64,000 nucleotides of DNA from Accumulibacter sp003538495 (GTDB taxonomy: Bacteria > Pseudomonadota > Gammaproteobacteria > Burkholderiales > Rhodocyclaceae): assembly GCF_029255145.1 (NCBI RefSeq), contig NZ_JAPUVQ010000096.1:6535-70534 (forward strand), read 5' to 3'. How positions within the stretch are numbered: position 1 is the stretch's first letter; every line of letters starts with the position of its first letter. This document shows, one piece after another, positions 35,117-43,419 of this stretch. The translations under genes were made by a program, and so were the position numbers. A model generated the notes under the pieces. The model worked only from the letters and a program-made list of their open reading frames with translations. It made no database searches and was not told the origin of the DNA.

Positions 35117-35509
35117 GCACGATGTGCAGAGGATCCGCACGCACGGCAGTGGCGGGCGCTTCTTCTCCTGGGTGACAGACCGGCGATCCGAACACCGGTT
35201 CTCTTGATCCGTACGGCCAGCGGATCCCTGTCGCCCACAGGTTCAATACCTGGGCGGCGTGTCGACGACGCTTTCGAACTCTGGGCGCGATCGCCAACGC
35301 ACGCTGAACTCGGTTCGCCAACGATTGTTGGTCTGGCCGCGTGTCTGCTGGCGGCAAACTCGGGGGTAAGCTGGCATCGGTGTCGGCGTTTCTGGGCTCG
35401 TGGGCAAGACCCGGCTTGTCTGGCAGGCCGGCAAGCGGCTATAATGCGAGGTTTTTCCACCTTGCTCCACCGTTTGCATGGCGGGGGGCTTCAACCACAA
35501 GGAGTGTTC
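35117..35509. other. Gap before the rpsF operon: promoter and 5' leader
   Basis: A 393-base stretch without a convincing gene. It ends with the rpsF promoter (35416-35445) and a leader of about 58 nt. In the leader, GCTCC (35464-35468) can pair with GGGGC (35485-35489), continued by CCG (35470-35472) with CGG (35482-35484) around a bulged A. This could be the ribosomal S6:S18 autoregulatory hairpin that often precedes rpsF, but I cannot confirm it. Confidence 0.4.
35416..35445 (+). promoter_or_regulatory. Sigma-70 promoter of the rpsF operon
   Basis: TTGTCT (35416-35421) and a perfect TATAAT (35440-35445) with an 18-bp spacer. Transcription would start about 35452, giving a short leader before the rpsF ATG at 35510. 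Confidence 0.75.
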
Positions 35510-35896
35510 ATGCGTCATTACGAAATCGTTCTGATCGTTCATCCCGATCAGAGTGAACAGGTGCCAGCGATGGTCGAGCGGTACAAGGCGCTGATCGCCG
35601 CGCGTGCCGGGCAGATTCACCGTCTCGAAGACTGGGGACGCCGCCAGCTCGCTTACCCGATCCAGAAGTTGCACAAGGCACACTACCTGCTGCTGAACAT
35701 CGAGTGCGATGGCGCCACGCTGACCGAACTCGAGCACGGTTTCAAGTTCAACGACGCCATCCTGCGGCATCTGACGGTTAAAACCAAGCGTGCGGTCAGC
35801 GCGCCGTCGCCGATGATGAAGGACGAGAAGTCCAAGTCGTTGCTGGAAGTCCGGGAGCAGGGGCCCGCTGAAGCGGTCGCCGAGCCAGTCGCCTGA
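35510..35896 (+). CDS. rpsF: 30S ribosomal protein S6
   Basis: A 128-residue S6 with the canonical MRHYEIVLIVHPDQSEQV start, WGRRQLAYPIQK and HYLLLNIE motifs, and a low-complexity acidic tail. AAGGAG precedes ATG 35510. The frame is open upstream to 35204, but that part is not S6. It begins the operon rpsF-priB-rpsR-rplI. Confidence 0.97.
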   Translation: MRHYEIVLIVHPDQSEQVPAMVERYKALIAARAGQIHRLEDWGRRQLAYPIQKLHKAHYLLLNIECDGATLTELEHGFKFNDAILRHLTVKTKRAVSAPSPMMKDEKSKSLLEVREQGPAEAVAEPVA

Positions 35897-35910
35897 TTGT
35901 CGAGGCTCTG

Positions 35911-36240
35911 CTGAACCGTGTCGAGCTAACTGGAATCCTGATCGAGCGCAGGGCGCTGCGCTTCACGCCCGCCGGTGTGCCGGTAACGGAATGCCTGATC
36001 GGGCACCAGTCGGAGCAGCTTGAAGCGGGCAGCCCACGCCGCGTCGAGTGCGAGATCCAGGCCATTGCCCTGGGCGCGACGGCACAGTGGCTGCAAGCGG
36101 CAACGCCTGGCGCAGCGCTCCAGCTGACGGGTTTTCTCGCCGCCAGGAGCCGGAACAGCAAGCAGCCGAGACTGCATGTAACTACGATCGAATTTGTCGA
36201 AGGAAAGAAAAATGGGAAGATTCTTCAAGAAGAAGGATGA
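35911..36240 (+). CDS. priB: Primosomal replication protein N (PriB), probably starting at CTG
   Basis: An OB-fold single-stranded-DNA-binding protein of the PriA-PriB-DnaT restart pathway. Reading from 35911 gives LNRVELTGILIERRALRFTP, which aligns with the standard PriB N-terminus (M-N-R-x-x-L-x-G), and the frame continues with AGVPVTECLIGH to VTTIEFVEG. No ATG, GTG or TTG lies in frame before the OB fold: the first is GTG 35977, inside it. CTG 35911 has GAGG (35902-35905) five bases upstream. The frame overlaps rpsR by 29 bp. The family's conserved position between rpsF and rpsR supports the call. Confidence 0.8.
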   Translation: MNRVELTGILIERRALRFTPAGVPVTECLIGHQSEQLEAGSPRRVECEIQAIALGATAQWLQAATPGAALQLTGFLAARSRNSKQPRLHVTTIEFVEGKKNGKILQEEG

Positions 36241-36487
36241 CAAGAACGTCAAGAAGCGTGGCAGTGGTCTGTTCAAGCGGCGCAAGTTCTGCCGCTTCAC
36301 CGCCGAGAAGATGGAAGAGATCGACTACAAGGACGTCGACCTGTTCAAGGAGTACGTTGCCGAGAACGCCAAAATCATGCCAGCTCGTCTGACCGGTACC
36401 AAGGCCGGTTACCAGCGGATGCTGTCGGTGGCGATCAAGCGTGCCCGCTTCCTGGCGCTGCTGCCGTATACCGACAATCACCAGTAA
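36212..36487 (+). CDS. rpsR: 30S ribosomal protein S18
   Basis: A 91-residue S18: RRKFCRFTAEKMEEIDYKDV is the family core, and TKAGYQRMLSVAIKRARFLALLPY ends it. ATG 36212 has AAGGAAAG five bases upstream, within the end of priB. Longer readings from 36194 (MSKERK) lack a ribosome-binding site. Confidence 0.97.
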   Translation: MGRFFKKKDDKNVKKRGSGLFKRRKFCRFTAEKMEEIDYKDVDLFKEYVAENAKIMPARLTGTKAGYQRMLSVAIKRARFLALLPYTDNHQ

Positions 36488-36501
36488 GCGAGGACTAGAC
36501 G

Positions 36502-36960
36502 ATGCAAGTTATTCTGATGGAAAAGGTCGGTACCCTCGGCGGCCTTGGTGATCTGGTCAAGGTCAAGGACGGCTACGCGCGCAATTTCCTGATCCCAAAG
36601 GGCAAGGCCAAGCGTGCGACACCGGCCACCATGAAGGAATTCGAGGCCAAGCGCGCTGAACTCGAGGGTGCCGCTGCGGAGAAGCTGGCCGCTGCGCAGG
36701 CGTACGCGGAAAGGCTTGGCGGGGCGGTCGTCCGGATCGAGCGCAAGGCGGGTGTTGATGGTCGCCTGTTCGGTTCGGTCAGCAACTTCGACGTCGCCGA
36801 TGGCCTGCGGGCTCTCGGTTTCGCGGTCGAGAAGTCGGACGTGCGGATGCCCGCGGGTCCGCTCAAGATGATTGGCGAGAGCCAGTTGGAGGTCTCGCTG
36901 CACAGCGACGTTCTGGCGACGATCACCGTAACCGTGGTCGCCGAACAGTTCAAGCTGTAG
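36502..36960 (+). CDS. rplI: 50S ribosomal protein L9
   Basis: A 152-residue L9. The N-terminal domain MQVILMEKVGTLGGLGDLVK VKDGYARNFLIPKG is diagnostic, and the long connecting helix and C-terminal domain are present at the usual length (about 150). It ends the operon and is followed by a terminator. Confidence 0.97.
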   Translation: MQVILMEKVGTLGGLGDLVKVKDGYARNFLIPKGKAKRATPATMKEFEAKRAELEGAAAEKLAAAQAYAERLGGAVVRIERKAGVDGRLFGSVSNFDVADGLRALGFAVEKSDVRMPAGPLKMIGESQLEVSLHSDVLATITVTVVAEQFKL

Positions 36961-36995
36961 GCCATTGATCCGGCACCGATTTCCGGTGCCATGGG

Positions 36996-37026
36996 AAAAG
37001 CCTTGCTCCCTGGGCAAGGCTTTTTT
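36996..37026 (+). terminator. Rho-independent terminator of the rpsF-priB-rpsR-rplI operon
   Basis: AAAAGCCTTGC (36996-37006), a 7-base loop, then GCAAGGCTTTT (37014-37024) running into a six-T tract ending at 37026. A second smaller hairpin (GGCACCG/CGGTGCC, 36972-36990) precedes it. Confidence 0.9.
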
Positions 37027-37106
37027 GCGTCCGCGAGCCGGAATAATGCCCGGGGCCGGGGTAGACTTGCTGTCCCGTTCGTTCTGTTGCCGCTCGCTGA
37101 TCCGCC

Positions 37107-38558
37107 ATGGCTAGTCCCTCCGATTCCGATTCATTGACCGCCGAGAACACGCAGCGCCCCAGCAATCGCGGTGCGCGGCGCGAGCGGGGCCCGCAGAGCG
37201 ACCCGGCCTTGTCTGCACTGCGCGTGCCGCCGCACTCGATAGAGGCCGAGCAGTCGGTTCTCGGAGGCTTGTTGCTCGATAACGCCGCTTTCGACAAGAT
37301 GGCCGACCTGATCGCCGAAGGCGATTTCTACCGTCACGAGCACAAGCGTATCTACCGGCAGATCTGCAGACTCCTCGAGCGCGGCAGGCCGGCCGACGCA
37401 GTGACCGTGGCTGAAAGTCTCGAGCAGGCGGGCGAGGGCAGCGATACCGGTGGTCTGGCCTACCTTGGCGAGCTCGCGGCCAATACGCCGTCGGCAGCGA
37501 ATATCCGGCGCTACGCCGAAATCGTTCGTGAACGGGCGATTCTGCGGCAACTGGTTACCGCCGGCGACGAGATCGCCAGCAGCGCGCTCAACCCGCTCGG
37601 CCGCGATCCGAAGACGCTGCTCGATGAAGCCGAGGCGAAGGTCTTCGCCATTGCCGAAGGCGGCTTTCGCCACCAGTCGGGCTTCCAGCACATCAACCCG
37701 TTGTTGACGCAGGTGGTCGAGCGCATCCAGGAACTGCATGATCGCGACAACCCGTCGGACATTACCGGCGTGCCCACCGGCTACCACGATCTCGACGGCA
37801 AGACCTCGGGCTTGCAGGGCGGTGATCTGCTGATCGTCGCCGGCCGGCCGTCGATGGGCAAGACCTCGTTCGCGCTGAACATCGCCGAGCACGTGGCGAT
37901 CGAGGTCGGGCTGCCGGTGGCTGTCTTCTCGATGGAAATGGGCGGTACGCAGCTCGCCATGCGCATGCTGTCGTCGGTCGGTCGGCTCGACGCGCATCGC
38001 GTCCGTACCGGCCGCCTCAACGACGACGAGTGGTCGCGACTGTCATTTGCCCTGGGCAAGATGCACGAGGCACCGATCTATATCGACGAGACGCCTGCGC
38101 TCAATCCGATCGATCTGCGGGCCCGGGCACGCCGCCTCCACCGGCAGTGCGGCAAACTCGGGCTGATCGTCATCGACTATCTGCAGCTAATGTCGGTAAG
38201 CGGGCACGGCGAGAATCGGGCGACCGAAATTTCCGAGATTTCGCGCTCGCTGAAGGGCCTGGCGAAAGAACTCGCGGTGCCGGTGATGGCGCTCTCGCAG
38301 CTCAACCGCTCGCTCGAACAGCGGCCGAACAAGCGTCCGGTGATGTCCGATCTGCGTGAATCCGGGGCCATCGAACAGGACGCCGACGTGATCATGTTCA
38401 TCTATCGCGACGAGGTCTACAACCAGGACACGGCCGAGAAGGGCGTTGCCGAGATCATCATCGGCAAGCAGCGTAACGGGCCGATCGGTACCGTGCGTCT
38501 GACGTTTCTCGGCGAGTACACGCGCTTCGAGAATTTCGCCACGCCGGGCTCGTACTGA
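37107..38558 (+). CDS. dnaB: Replicative DNA helicase DnaB
   Basis: A 483-residue hexameric helicase. PHSIEAEQSVLGGLLLDNAA marks the N-terminal domain, Walker A is GRPSMGKTS near residue 248, and EMGGTQLAMRML, LIVIDYLQLM and ESGAIEQDADVIMFIYRDE are the RecA-type core motifs. An N-terminal low-complexity extension of about 40 residues precedes the typical start. A terminator separates it from rplI, so it has its own promoter. Confidence 0.96.
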   Translation: MASPSDSDSLTAENTQRPSNRGARRERGPQSDPALSALRVPPHSIEAEQSVLGGLLLDNAAFDKMADLIAEGDFYRHEHKRIYRQICRLLERGRPADAVTVAESLEQAGEGSDTGGLAYLGELAANTPSAANIRRYAEIVRERAILRQLVTAGDEIASSALNPLGRDPKTLLDEAEAKVFAIAEGGFRHQSGFQHINPLLTQVVERIQELHDRDNPSDITGVPTGYHDLDGKTSGLQGGDLLIVAGRPSMGKTSFALNIAEHVAIEVGLPVAVFSMEMGGTQLAMRMLSSVGRLDAHRVRTGRLNDDEWSRLSFALGKMHEAPIYIDETPALNPIDLRARARRLHRQCGKLGLIVIDYLQLMSVSGHGENRATEISEISRSLKGLAKELAVPVMALSQLNRSLEQRPNKRPVMSDLRESGAIEQDADVIMFIYRDEVYNQDTAEKGVAEIIIGKQRNGPIGTVRLTFLGEYTRFENFATPGSY

Positions 38559-38609
38559 TTGCTCGCCAGCCGCGTCGAGGGATTCGGCCCCGGCGACCGG
38601 CGCGGTGCT

Positions 38610-39848
38610 TCAGCCCTCGACGCGGCTGGCGTTGACCGTGTAGCTGAAGCGACTGGTATCGAGGCTGTCGAAGCGGCCGGCGGCGGTTTCCACCTGCGGC
38701 AGGGCTAGGAAGGGCAGCGCGTGGCCGTTTGAGCCACGTAAGCTGACATCCTGAGCGGTGTTGAAAGCGACCCAGTTCATCTCCCAGAAACCAAACAGCA
38801 GCTTCCTCAGTACAATCAGCTTCGGGTCGCTGCTGCTCAGGTGTTCCTCGTCAATGGCCTTGCGTACATCTGCCGGATTGACCGGAATCCAGCCGTAACC
38901 CGGCGTATAGAACTCGGCGCGGCACTGCTGCGCGGTGCTCAGGTTGCCGGTGGCGCCGAGGCCGGCGAACAATCGCGAGCTATCGATGCGCTGTCCGAAA
39001 ATCGGACGCGCCGGAATGCCGATCGATCGGCACAGGCCGACGAACAGCAGCGAGATATCGGCACTCTTGCCGCTCAGATGACCGCTGTCGAGCATGGCCT
39101 CGATATCGCCCCGGCCGACACCGGGCCGCGATGGGTCATACGAGGTGTTTTCCACCACCCAGTCGTAAATCGCCTTGCCCTGGGCTACCGGATCCTTGAT
39201 CCGGCCGACTGCGCGTTCGGCGGTGCGGCGTACCAGTCCATCGGTCGGAACCAGATTGCTGGATTGCAGGCAGCGGCGAAGCACGTCGCTGCGTTCGGCG
39301 GCGCTGCCGCGCCGGGTAATATCGAAATGACGGTCGCGCTTGGCGACCTGGCTGGTGATCTGCAGTTGCGGTGCAGTGGTATCCACGTTCCAGTCGGCGT
39401 AAAAGACCACCAACTCCGCCACCGGGTCGCGGTAGATGCCGGCACTCGCGAAATTGCCTTGCCAGCCGTGGCCCAGCGAACGCTGCCAGGGGGTGTCCTT
39501 GTACAGCGCCAGCGGTAGCCATATCCGGGTCTTGCCGCTGACCTTGCCGAGCGCGATGGTCGACGTGATGTCGTAGGTTCGCCACGGCGTCTGTGGCTCG
39601 TCGGGCAGGCTGGTGGCGTCGCGCTGTTCGGCTTCTGCCGGCAAGGGGCCTGCCGCGACAGGGGTCGCGGGTTTGTCGACGACGGGCTTTACGCTTGGCT
39701 TGCCGGTTTTTTTGGTTGTGCTCCTGATTTTGCCTGCGGATTTTGCAGGAGCGTTGGTGGTCGCCTTTTTTTTGTTGGCGGCGAGCACCGATGAAGGCGC
39801 CAGTAGCGAAAGAAGTGCCGAAGCAGCAAGGAAGTTGCGTCGTTTCAA
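38610..39848 (-). CDS. Transglutaminase-like domain protein with replaced catalytic triad, Tat signal
   Basis: A 412-residue exported protein. From TTG 39848 the start is KRRNFLAASALLSLLAPSSVLA, a twin-arginine-type signal, with GGAGAG (39853-39858) just upstream; a GTG at 39938 lies inside a hairpin and is less likely. After a Lys/Ala/Pro-rich linker there is a transglutaminase-like domain (about residues 215-330). In family members I recall GKCAD, QHCRAE and VDPADV carrying Cys, His and Asp. Here they read GKSAD (Ser 262), QQCRAE (Gln 308) and VNPADV (Asn 324). All three catalytic residues thus seem substituted, although the fold-defining surroundings and C-terminal PFLALPQVETAAGRFDSLD are intact. 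Confidence 0.75.
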   Translation of the reverse strand: MKRRNFLAASALLSLLAPSSVLAANKKKATTNAPAKSAGKIRSTTKKTGKPSVKPVVDKPATPVAAGPLPAEAEQRDATSLPDEPQTPWRTYDITSTIALGKVSGKTRIWLPLALYKDTPWQRSLGHGWQGNFASAGIYRDPVAELVVFYADWNVDTTAPQLQITSQVAKRDRHFDITRRGSAAERSDVLRRCLQSSNLVPTDGLVRRTAERAVGRIKDPVAQGKAIYDWVVENTSYDPSRPGVGRGDIEAMLDSGHLSGKSADISLLFVGLCRSIGIPARPIFGQRIDSSRLFAGLGATGNLSTAQQCRAEFYTPGYGWIPVNPADVRKAIDEEHLSSSDPKLIVLRKLLFGFWEMNWVAFNTAQDVSLRGSNGHALPFLALPQVETAAGRFDSLDTSRFSYTVNASRVEG

Positions 39849-39918
39849 TCGACTCTCCGGTAAGCGCAGGATCCTTGTGGCACGGAGCGGGTCGCCCGGA
39901 TCGGTGGCTACAAACGAC

Positions 39919-39944
39919 CGAGCCGTGTCGCTAGACACGGCTCG
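39919..39944. terminator. Hairpin between phoH and the transglutaminase-like gene
   Basis: CGAGCCGTGTC (39919-39929) and GACACGGCTCG (39934-39944) form a perfect 11-bp stem with a 4-base loop, 16 bp after the phoH stop codon. There is no T run, so any termination would be of a weak or Rho-assisted kind. It contains the alternative GTG start of the downstream gene. Confidence 0.55.
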
Positions 39945-39959
39945 TTAACGTTCCGAAAA

Positions 39960-41387
39960 TTATAGCACCTCGGCCGCGTGGTCGGCGAGGCGGGAGCGCT
40001 CGCCGCGTTGCAAGGTGATGTGCCCGGCGTGCTTCCAGCCCTTGAAGCGATCGACGACGTAGGCCAGGCCGGAACTGCCCTCGGTGAGATAGGGGGTATC
40101 GATCTGCGCAATGTTGCCGAGGCAGATCACCTTGGTGGTGGGTCCGGCGCGGGTGATCAGCGTCTTCATCTGCTTCGGTGTCAGGTTCTGCGCTTCGTCG
40201 ATGATCAGGAACCTGTTGAGGAAGGTCCGGCCGCGCATGAAATTGAGCGATTTGACCTTGATCCGGTTGCGAATCAGGTCGTGGGTGGCGGCACGGCCCC
40301 AGTCGCCGGCGTTCTCGTCGCTCTTGTTGAGCACCTCGAGGTTGTCTTCGAGAGCGCCCATCCACGGCCCCATCTTTTCTTCCTCGGTTCCCGGCAAGAA
40401 GCCGATGTCCTCGCCGACCGGCACGGTGACGCGAGTGATGATGATTTCGCTGTAGCGCCTGGTTTCGAGGACCTGGGTGAGGCCCGCAGCCAGGGTGAGC
40501 AGCGTCTTGCCGGTGCCCGCCTGGCCGAGCAGGGTGACGAAATCGATCTCCGGATTCATCAGCAGATTGAGGGCGAAATTCTGCTCGCGGTTGCGCGCAG
40601 TGATTCCCCAGACGCTGTTCCTGGCGTGCGTGTAGTCGGTCAGCGTCTCGATTTCGGCGGTCGTTCCCGACACCTCGCGGACGCTGGCGTGCAGGGGGCG
40701 CTCACCTTCCGCGATGAGAAACTGGTTGTGCAGCAGATGCGCGCATAGTGGTCCCTTGAGGCGGTACCGCGTGCGCCCGTCGTGCTTCCACGACTCCATG
40801 CCCCGGGCGTGCTCACCCCAGAAATCCGGGGGCAACTCGCGTATCCCGGTGTACAGCAGGTCGGTATCTTGCAGCACCTTGTCGTTGAAGTAGTCCTGCG
40901 CCTGCAGCCCGAGTGTGCGGGCCTTGATGCGCATATTGATGTCCTTGGAGACGAGGATCACCGGACGATCCGGATGCCGGCGCTGCAGGTGGATGAGCAC
41001 CGCCAGAATCTGGTTGTCGGCCTTGGCCGTTGGCAATCCAGCCGGGAGGTCGCTGGCGATTGCCTCGGTCTGCAGGAAAAGACGGCCGCTGGCCAGTTGG
41101 TGTGAAGGCTCGGAGAGCTTGATGCCCTGGTCGATCGCTTCGTCCATGCTGGTGACGATCTCATCGAGTGTGCGCGTTACCTGGCGAGCATTGCGGGCGA
41201 TTTCCGATAGGCCCTTTTTGTGGTTGTCGAGTTCTTCCAGGGTCATGATCGGCAGGAACACGTCGTGCTCCTCGAAGCGGTAGACACTGGTCGGGTCGTG
41301 CATCAGGACGTTGGTGTCGAGAACGAAGAGCTTTTTCGGCCTGGCTGCAGCGTCGCTGCGGGCACTGACTGCGGGTTGGCGGGTCAT
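39960..41387 (-). CDS. PIN domain-PhoH ATPase fusion (PhoH2/YlaK type)
   Basis: A 475-residue protein with an N-terminal PIN ribonuclease domain (KLFVLDTNVLMHDPTSVYRF; acidic residues in DTN, TLEELD and VSKDINMR) and a C-terminal PhoH P-loop ATPase domain (GQAGTGKT near residue 285, FLIIDEAQNL for Walker B). The fusion is the PhoH2 layout, an RNA helicase/RNase unit. The name derives from the phosphate-starvation gene phoH, but the regulation is not shown here. The following minus-strand gene is the transglutaminase-like protein. Confidence 0.9.
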   Translation of the reverse strand: MTRQPAVSARSDAAARPKKLFVLDTNVLMHDPTSVYRFEEHDVFLPIMTLEELDNHKKGLSEIARNARQVTRTLDEIVTSMDEAIDQGIKLSEPSHQLASGRLFLQTEAIASDLPAGLPTAKADNQILAVLIHLQRRHPDRPVILVSKDINMRIKARTLGLQAQDYFNDKVLQDTDLLYTGIRELPPDFWGEHARGMESWKHDGRTRYRLKGPLCAHLLHNQFLIAEGERPLHASVREVSGTTAEIETLTDYTHARNSVWGITARNREQNFALNLLMNPEIDFVTLLGQAGTGKTLLTLAAGLTQVLETRRYSEIIITRVTVPVGEDIGFLPGTEEEKMGPWMGALEDNLEVLNKSDENAGDWGRAATHDLIRNRIKVKSLNFMRGRTFLNRFLIIDEAQNLTPKQMKTLITRAGPTTKVICLGNIAQIDTPYLTEGSSGLAYVVDRFKGWKHAGHITLQRGERSRLADHAAEVL

Positions 41388-41444
41388 TCGGGGGCTCTCG
41401 GGGTGTGCTGTGCTTGGCCGGGAAGTGCGATTGGCGTTGCGCGA

Positions 41445-41900
41445 TCAGAGCTGCGTGACGAATTCGAGCACTTCCTGCGCGTGGCCATCGACCTTCACGC
41501 CACGCCATTCGCGCCGCAACACCCCCTGACGGTCGATGGCGAAGGTGCTGCGTTCGATGCCGCGAACCTGTCGGCCGTACATTGATTTCATTTTGATCAC
41601 CGAGAAGCTGGTGCACAGCAACTCGTCGGCGTCGGAGAGCAGATCGAAGGGCAACTCCTGCCTGGCCTTGAAGTTCTCGTGCGATCGGATGCTGTCACGT
41701 GAGACGCCGACGACGATGGCTCCGGCGGCGGTGAATTGCGGGTGCAGGTCACGGAACTGCCGTGCCTCGGTGGTGCATCCCGGCGTGCTGTCCTTGGGGT
41801 AAAAGTAGAGTACGACAGGGCTGCCCTGGCAGGCCGACAGCGTAAATGTCCGGCCACCTGTTGCCGGCAGGCTGAAGTCGGCGACGGTGTGGTCGATCAT
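41445..41900 (-). CDS. bcp: Thioredoxin-dependent peroxiredoxin, Bcp/PrxQ type
   Basis: A 151-residue peroxidase reducing hydroperoxides. The peroxidatic Cys is in STPGCTTEARQF. There is no Cys at the usual +5 position (it is Arg), but a second Cys occurs in DELLCTSFSVIKM, so resolution probably uses that one or an external thiol. Start ATG 41900 (MIDHTVADFSLP) matches family length; the frame is open to 41957. Weak ribosome-binding site. It is 57 bp upstream of phoH on the same strand. Confidence 0.88.
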   Translation of the reverse strand: MIDHTVADFSLPATGGRTFTLSACQGSPVVLYFYPKDSTPGCTTEARQFRDLHPQFTAAGAIVVGVSRDSIRSHENFKARQELPFDLLSDADELLCTSFSVIKMKSMYGRQVRGIERSTFAIDRQGVLRREWRGVKVDGHAQEVLEFVTQL

Positions 41901-42040
41901 GGCTGGCTTTCGGAGAAGGGAGCATTGATTGTGGTAAGAAAGCGGAGCATCGGTCAAGCCGCTTGATTTCGCCGCTTGAGCGAGCGGGCTTTATCAGCCG
42001 CGTGATGCCGCGGTCGTTCTGCTTGCTTTTTTGCCGTTAG

Positions 42041-42056
42041 CTGTACGAAAATACAG
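42041..42056. promoter_or_regulatory. LexA operator (SOS box)
   Basis: CTGTACGAAAATACAG fits the CTG-N10-CAG LexA box, 24 bp before the lexA ATG. It implies autoregulation of lexA and of the imuA-imuB genes that follow. Confidence 0.9.
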
Positions 42057-42080
42057 TATCAAGAACAGGAGCCCACGATC

Positions 42081-42692
42081 ATGACCAGAGTTACCGCGCT
42101 TACCGCGCGACAGCAGGAAGTACTCGACTTCATTCGTAATACGCTGGAGATCCTGGGTGCGCCGCCGACCCGGGCCGAGATTGCCAATGCCTTCGGATTC
42201 GCCTCGCACAATGCCGCCGAGGAGCATCTCAAGGCACTCGCCAGGAAAGGCATCATCGTGCTCGAACCAGGCTCGGCACGCGGCATCCGTCTGGTCGAAC
42301 AACTGGGTCTGCCGTTGATCGGCAATGTCGCTGCCGGCAGCCCGATTCTTGCGGTGGAAAACGTGCAACGCCGCTATACGGTCGATACCAGCCTGTTCCG
42401 ACCGCGTGCCGACTTTCTGTTGCGGGTGCGTGGCTTGTCGATGATCAACGCCGGCATCCTGGATGGTGACCTGCTTGCCGTGCACCGCAGCAGCGAAGCG
42501 CGCAACGGCCAGATTGTCGTTGCCAGGCTCGACGATGAAGTGACGGTCAAGCGTTTCCAGCAGCAGGACGGCATTGTCCGGCTGATCGCCGAGAACCCCG
42601 ATTTCGGGCCGATCATCGTCGATTCGGAAGCGCAGACATTGGCTATCGAAGGCATCGCTGTCGGGGTGATCCGCGGTAGCGAGACGATGTGA
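42081..42692 (+). CDS. lexA: LexA repressor
   Basis: A 203-residue SOS repressor. The winged helix (LTARQQEVLDFIRNTLEILG, TRAEIANAFGFAS) and protease domain are complete. The Ala-Gly self-cleavage site is in NVAAGSPIL near residue 85, the catalytic Ser in VRGLSMINAGI near 120, and the Lys in EVTVKRF near 157. AGGAG precedes ATG 42081, and the SOS box lies upstream. Confidence 0.97.
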   Translation: MTRVTALTARQQEVLDFIRNTLEILGAPPTRAEIANAFGFASHNAAEEHLKALARKGIIVLEPGSARGIRLVEQLGLPLIGNVAAGSPILAVENVQRRYTVDTSLFRPRADFLLRVRGLSMINAGILDGDLLAVHRSSEARNGQIVVARLDDEVTVKRFQQQDGIVRLIAENPDFGPIIVDSEAQTLAIEGIAVGVIRGSETM

Positions 42693-42699
42693 GTGTGAT

Positions 42700-43419
42700 T
42701 TGGCCTCGACCATCTCTTCCTCCCTGACGCTGTCGCAAGTCCTTGACCGTGCCGATGTCTGGCGCGGCGCTACGCTGGCCAGAGCACCGCTACCTGGCGT
42801 GCCGACGGGCTTTGCCGAGCTTGACCGTGAGCTGCCCGGCGGCGGCTGGCCGCGCGGTGGTCTGACCGAAATCTTGCCGCTGCGTCGCGGCATTGGCGAA
42901 CTGAGCTTGCTCCTGCCGGCCCTGGCGCGGCTCTCGAGCGATGAACTCGCCTGGCTCGTTTGCGTTGCGCCACCGCATCCATTGCATGCGCCAGCATTAC
43001 AGAAGTGCGGTGTCGATTTGTCGCGACTGCTGGTTGCCAGCGCTCCCGGCCGTGATGCCGCCTGGGCCTGTGAGCGCTCACTCGTTGCCGATGGCGTTGG
43101 TGCCGTGGTCGCCTGGTTACCCGAAGTGCAGGCAACCTCGCTTCGTCGCCTGCAGCTTGCTGCCGAGAGCAGTCGTACGCTGCTCTTCGTTTTTCGTCCG
43201 GCAGCCTGTGCCAGCCAGTCTTCGCCGGCACCGTTGCGGCTGGCGCTCGATGGGGATGGAGAGCAACTCCGCGTTCGTCTCCTCAAACGCCGTGGTGGCG
43301 CGCAGCCAGCTCCCTTGCCAATCGCCATTCAACGCCCGGTGCGCCTGAGCCATGCTCTGGCTTGTCCTCTACCTGCCGCGCCTGCCGCTCGAGGCCTTTC
43401 CCAGCCTGCCATCGCCTAG
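42700..43419 (+). CDS. imuA: ImuA-like RecA-fold protein of the SOS mutagenesis cassette
   Basis: A 239-residue protein with the ImuA pattern GVPTGFAELDRELPGGGWPRGGLTEIL near residues 33-60 and SLRRLQLAAESSRTLLFVFRP. ImuA supports error-prone bypass with ImuB and DnaE2. TTG 42700 is the only sensible start, seven bp after lexA; the ribosome-binding site is weak. It overlaps imuB by 68 bp. No Walker A motif with the canonical GKT is present, as in ImuA in general. Confidence 0.78.
   Translation: MASTISSSLTLSQVLDRADVWRGATLARAPLPGVPTGFAELDRELPGGGWPRGGLTEILPLRRGIGELSLLLPALARLSSDELAWLVCVAPPHPLHAPALQKCGVDLSRLLVASAPGRDAAWACERSLVADGVGAVVAWLPEVQATSLRRLQLAAESSRTLLFVFRPAACASQSSPAPLRLALDGDGEQLRVRLLKRRGGAQPAPLPIAIQRPVRLSHALACPLPAAPAARGLSQPAIA

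Noticed and set aside
35230..35260. T-loop-like sequence (CAGG-TTCAATA-CCTG) that could end a tRNA
   Set aside because: No acceptor, D or anticodon stem can be drawn in the preceding bases, so there is no tRNA here.
39849..39938. Longer start (GTG 39938) for the transglutaminase-like protein
   Set aside because: It lies inside a perfect hairpin and adds 30 residues before the twin-arginine signal, whereas TTG 39848 has GGAGAG just upstream.
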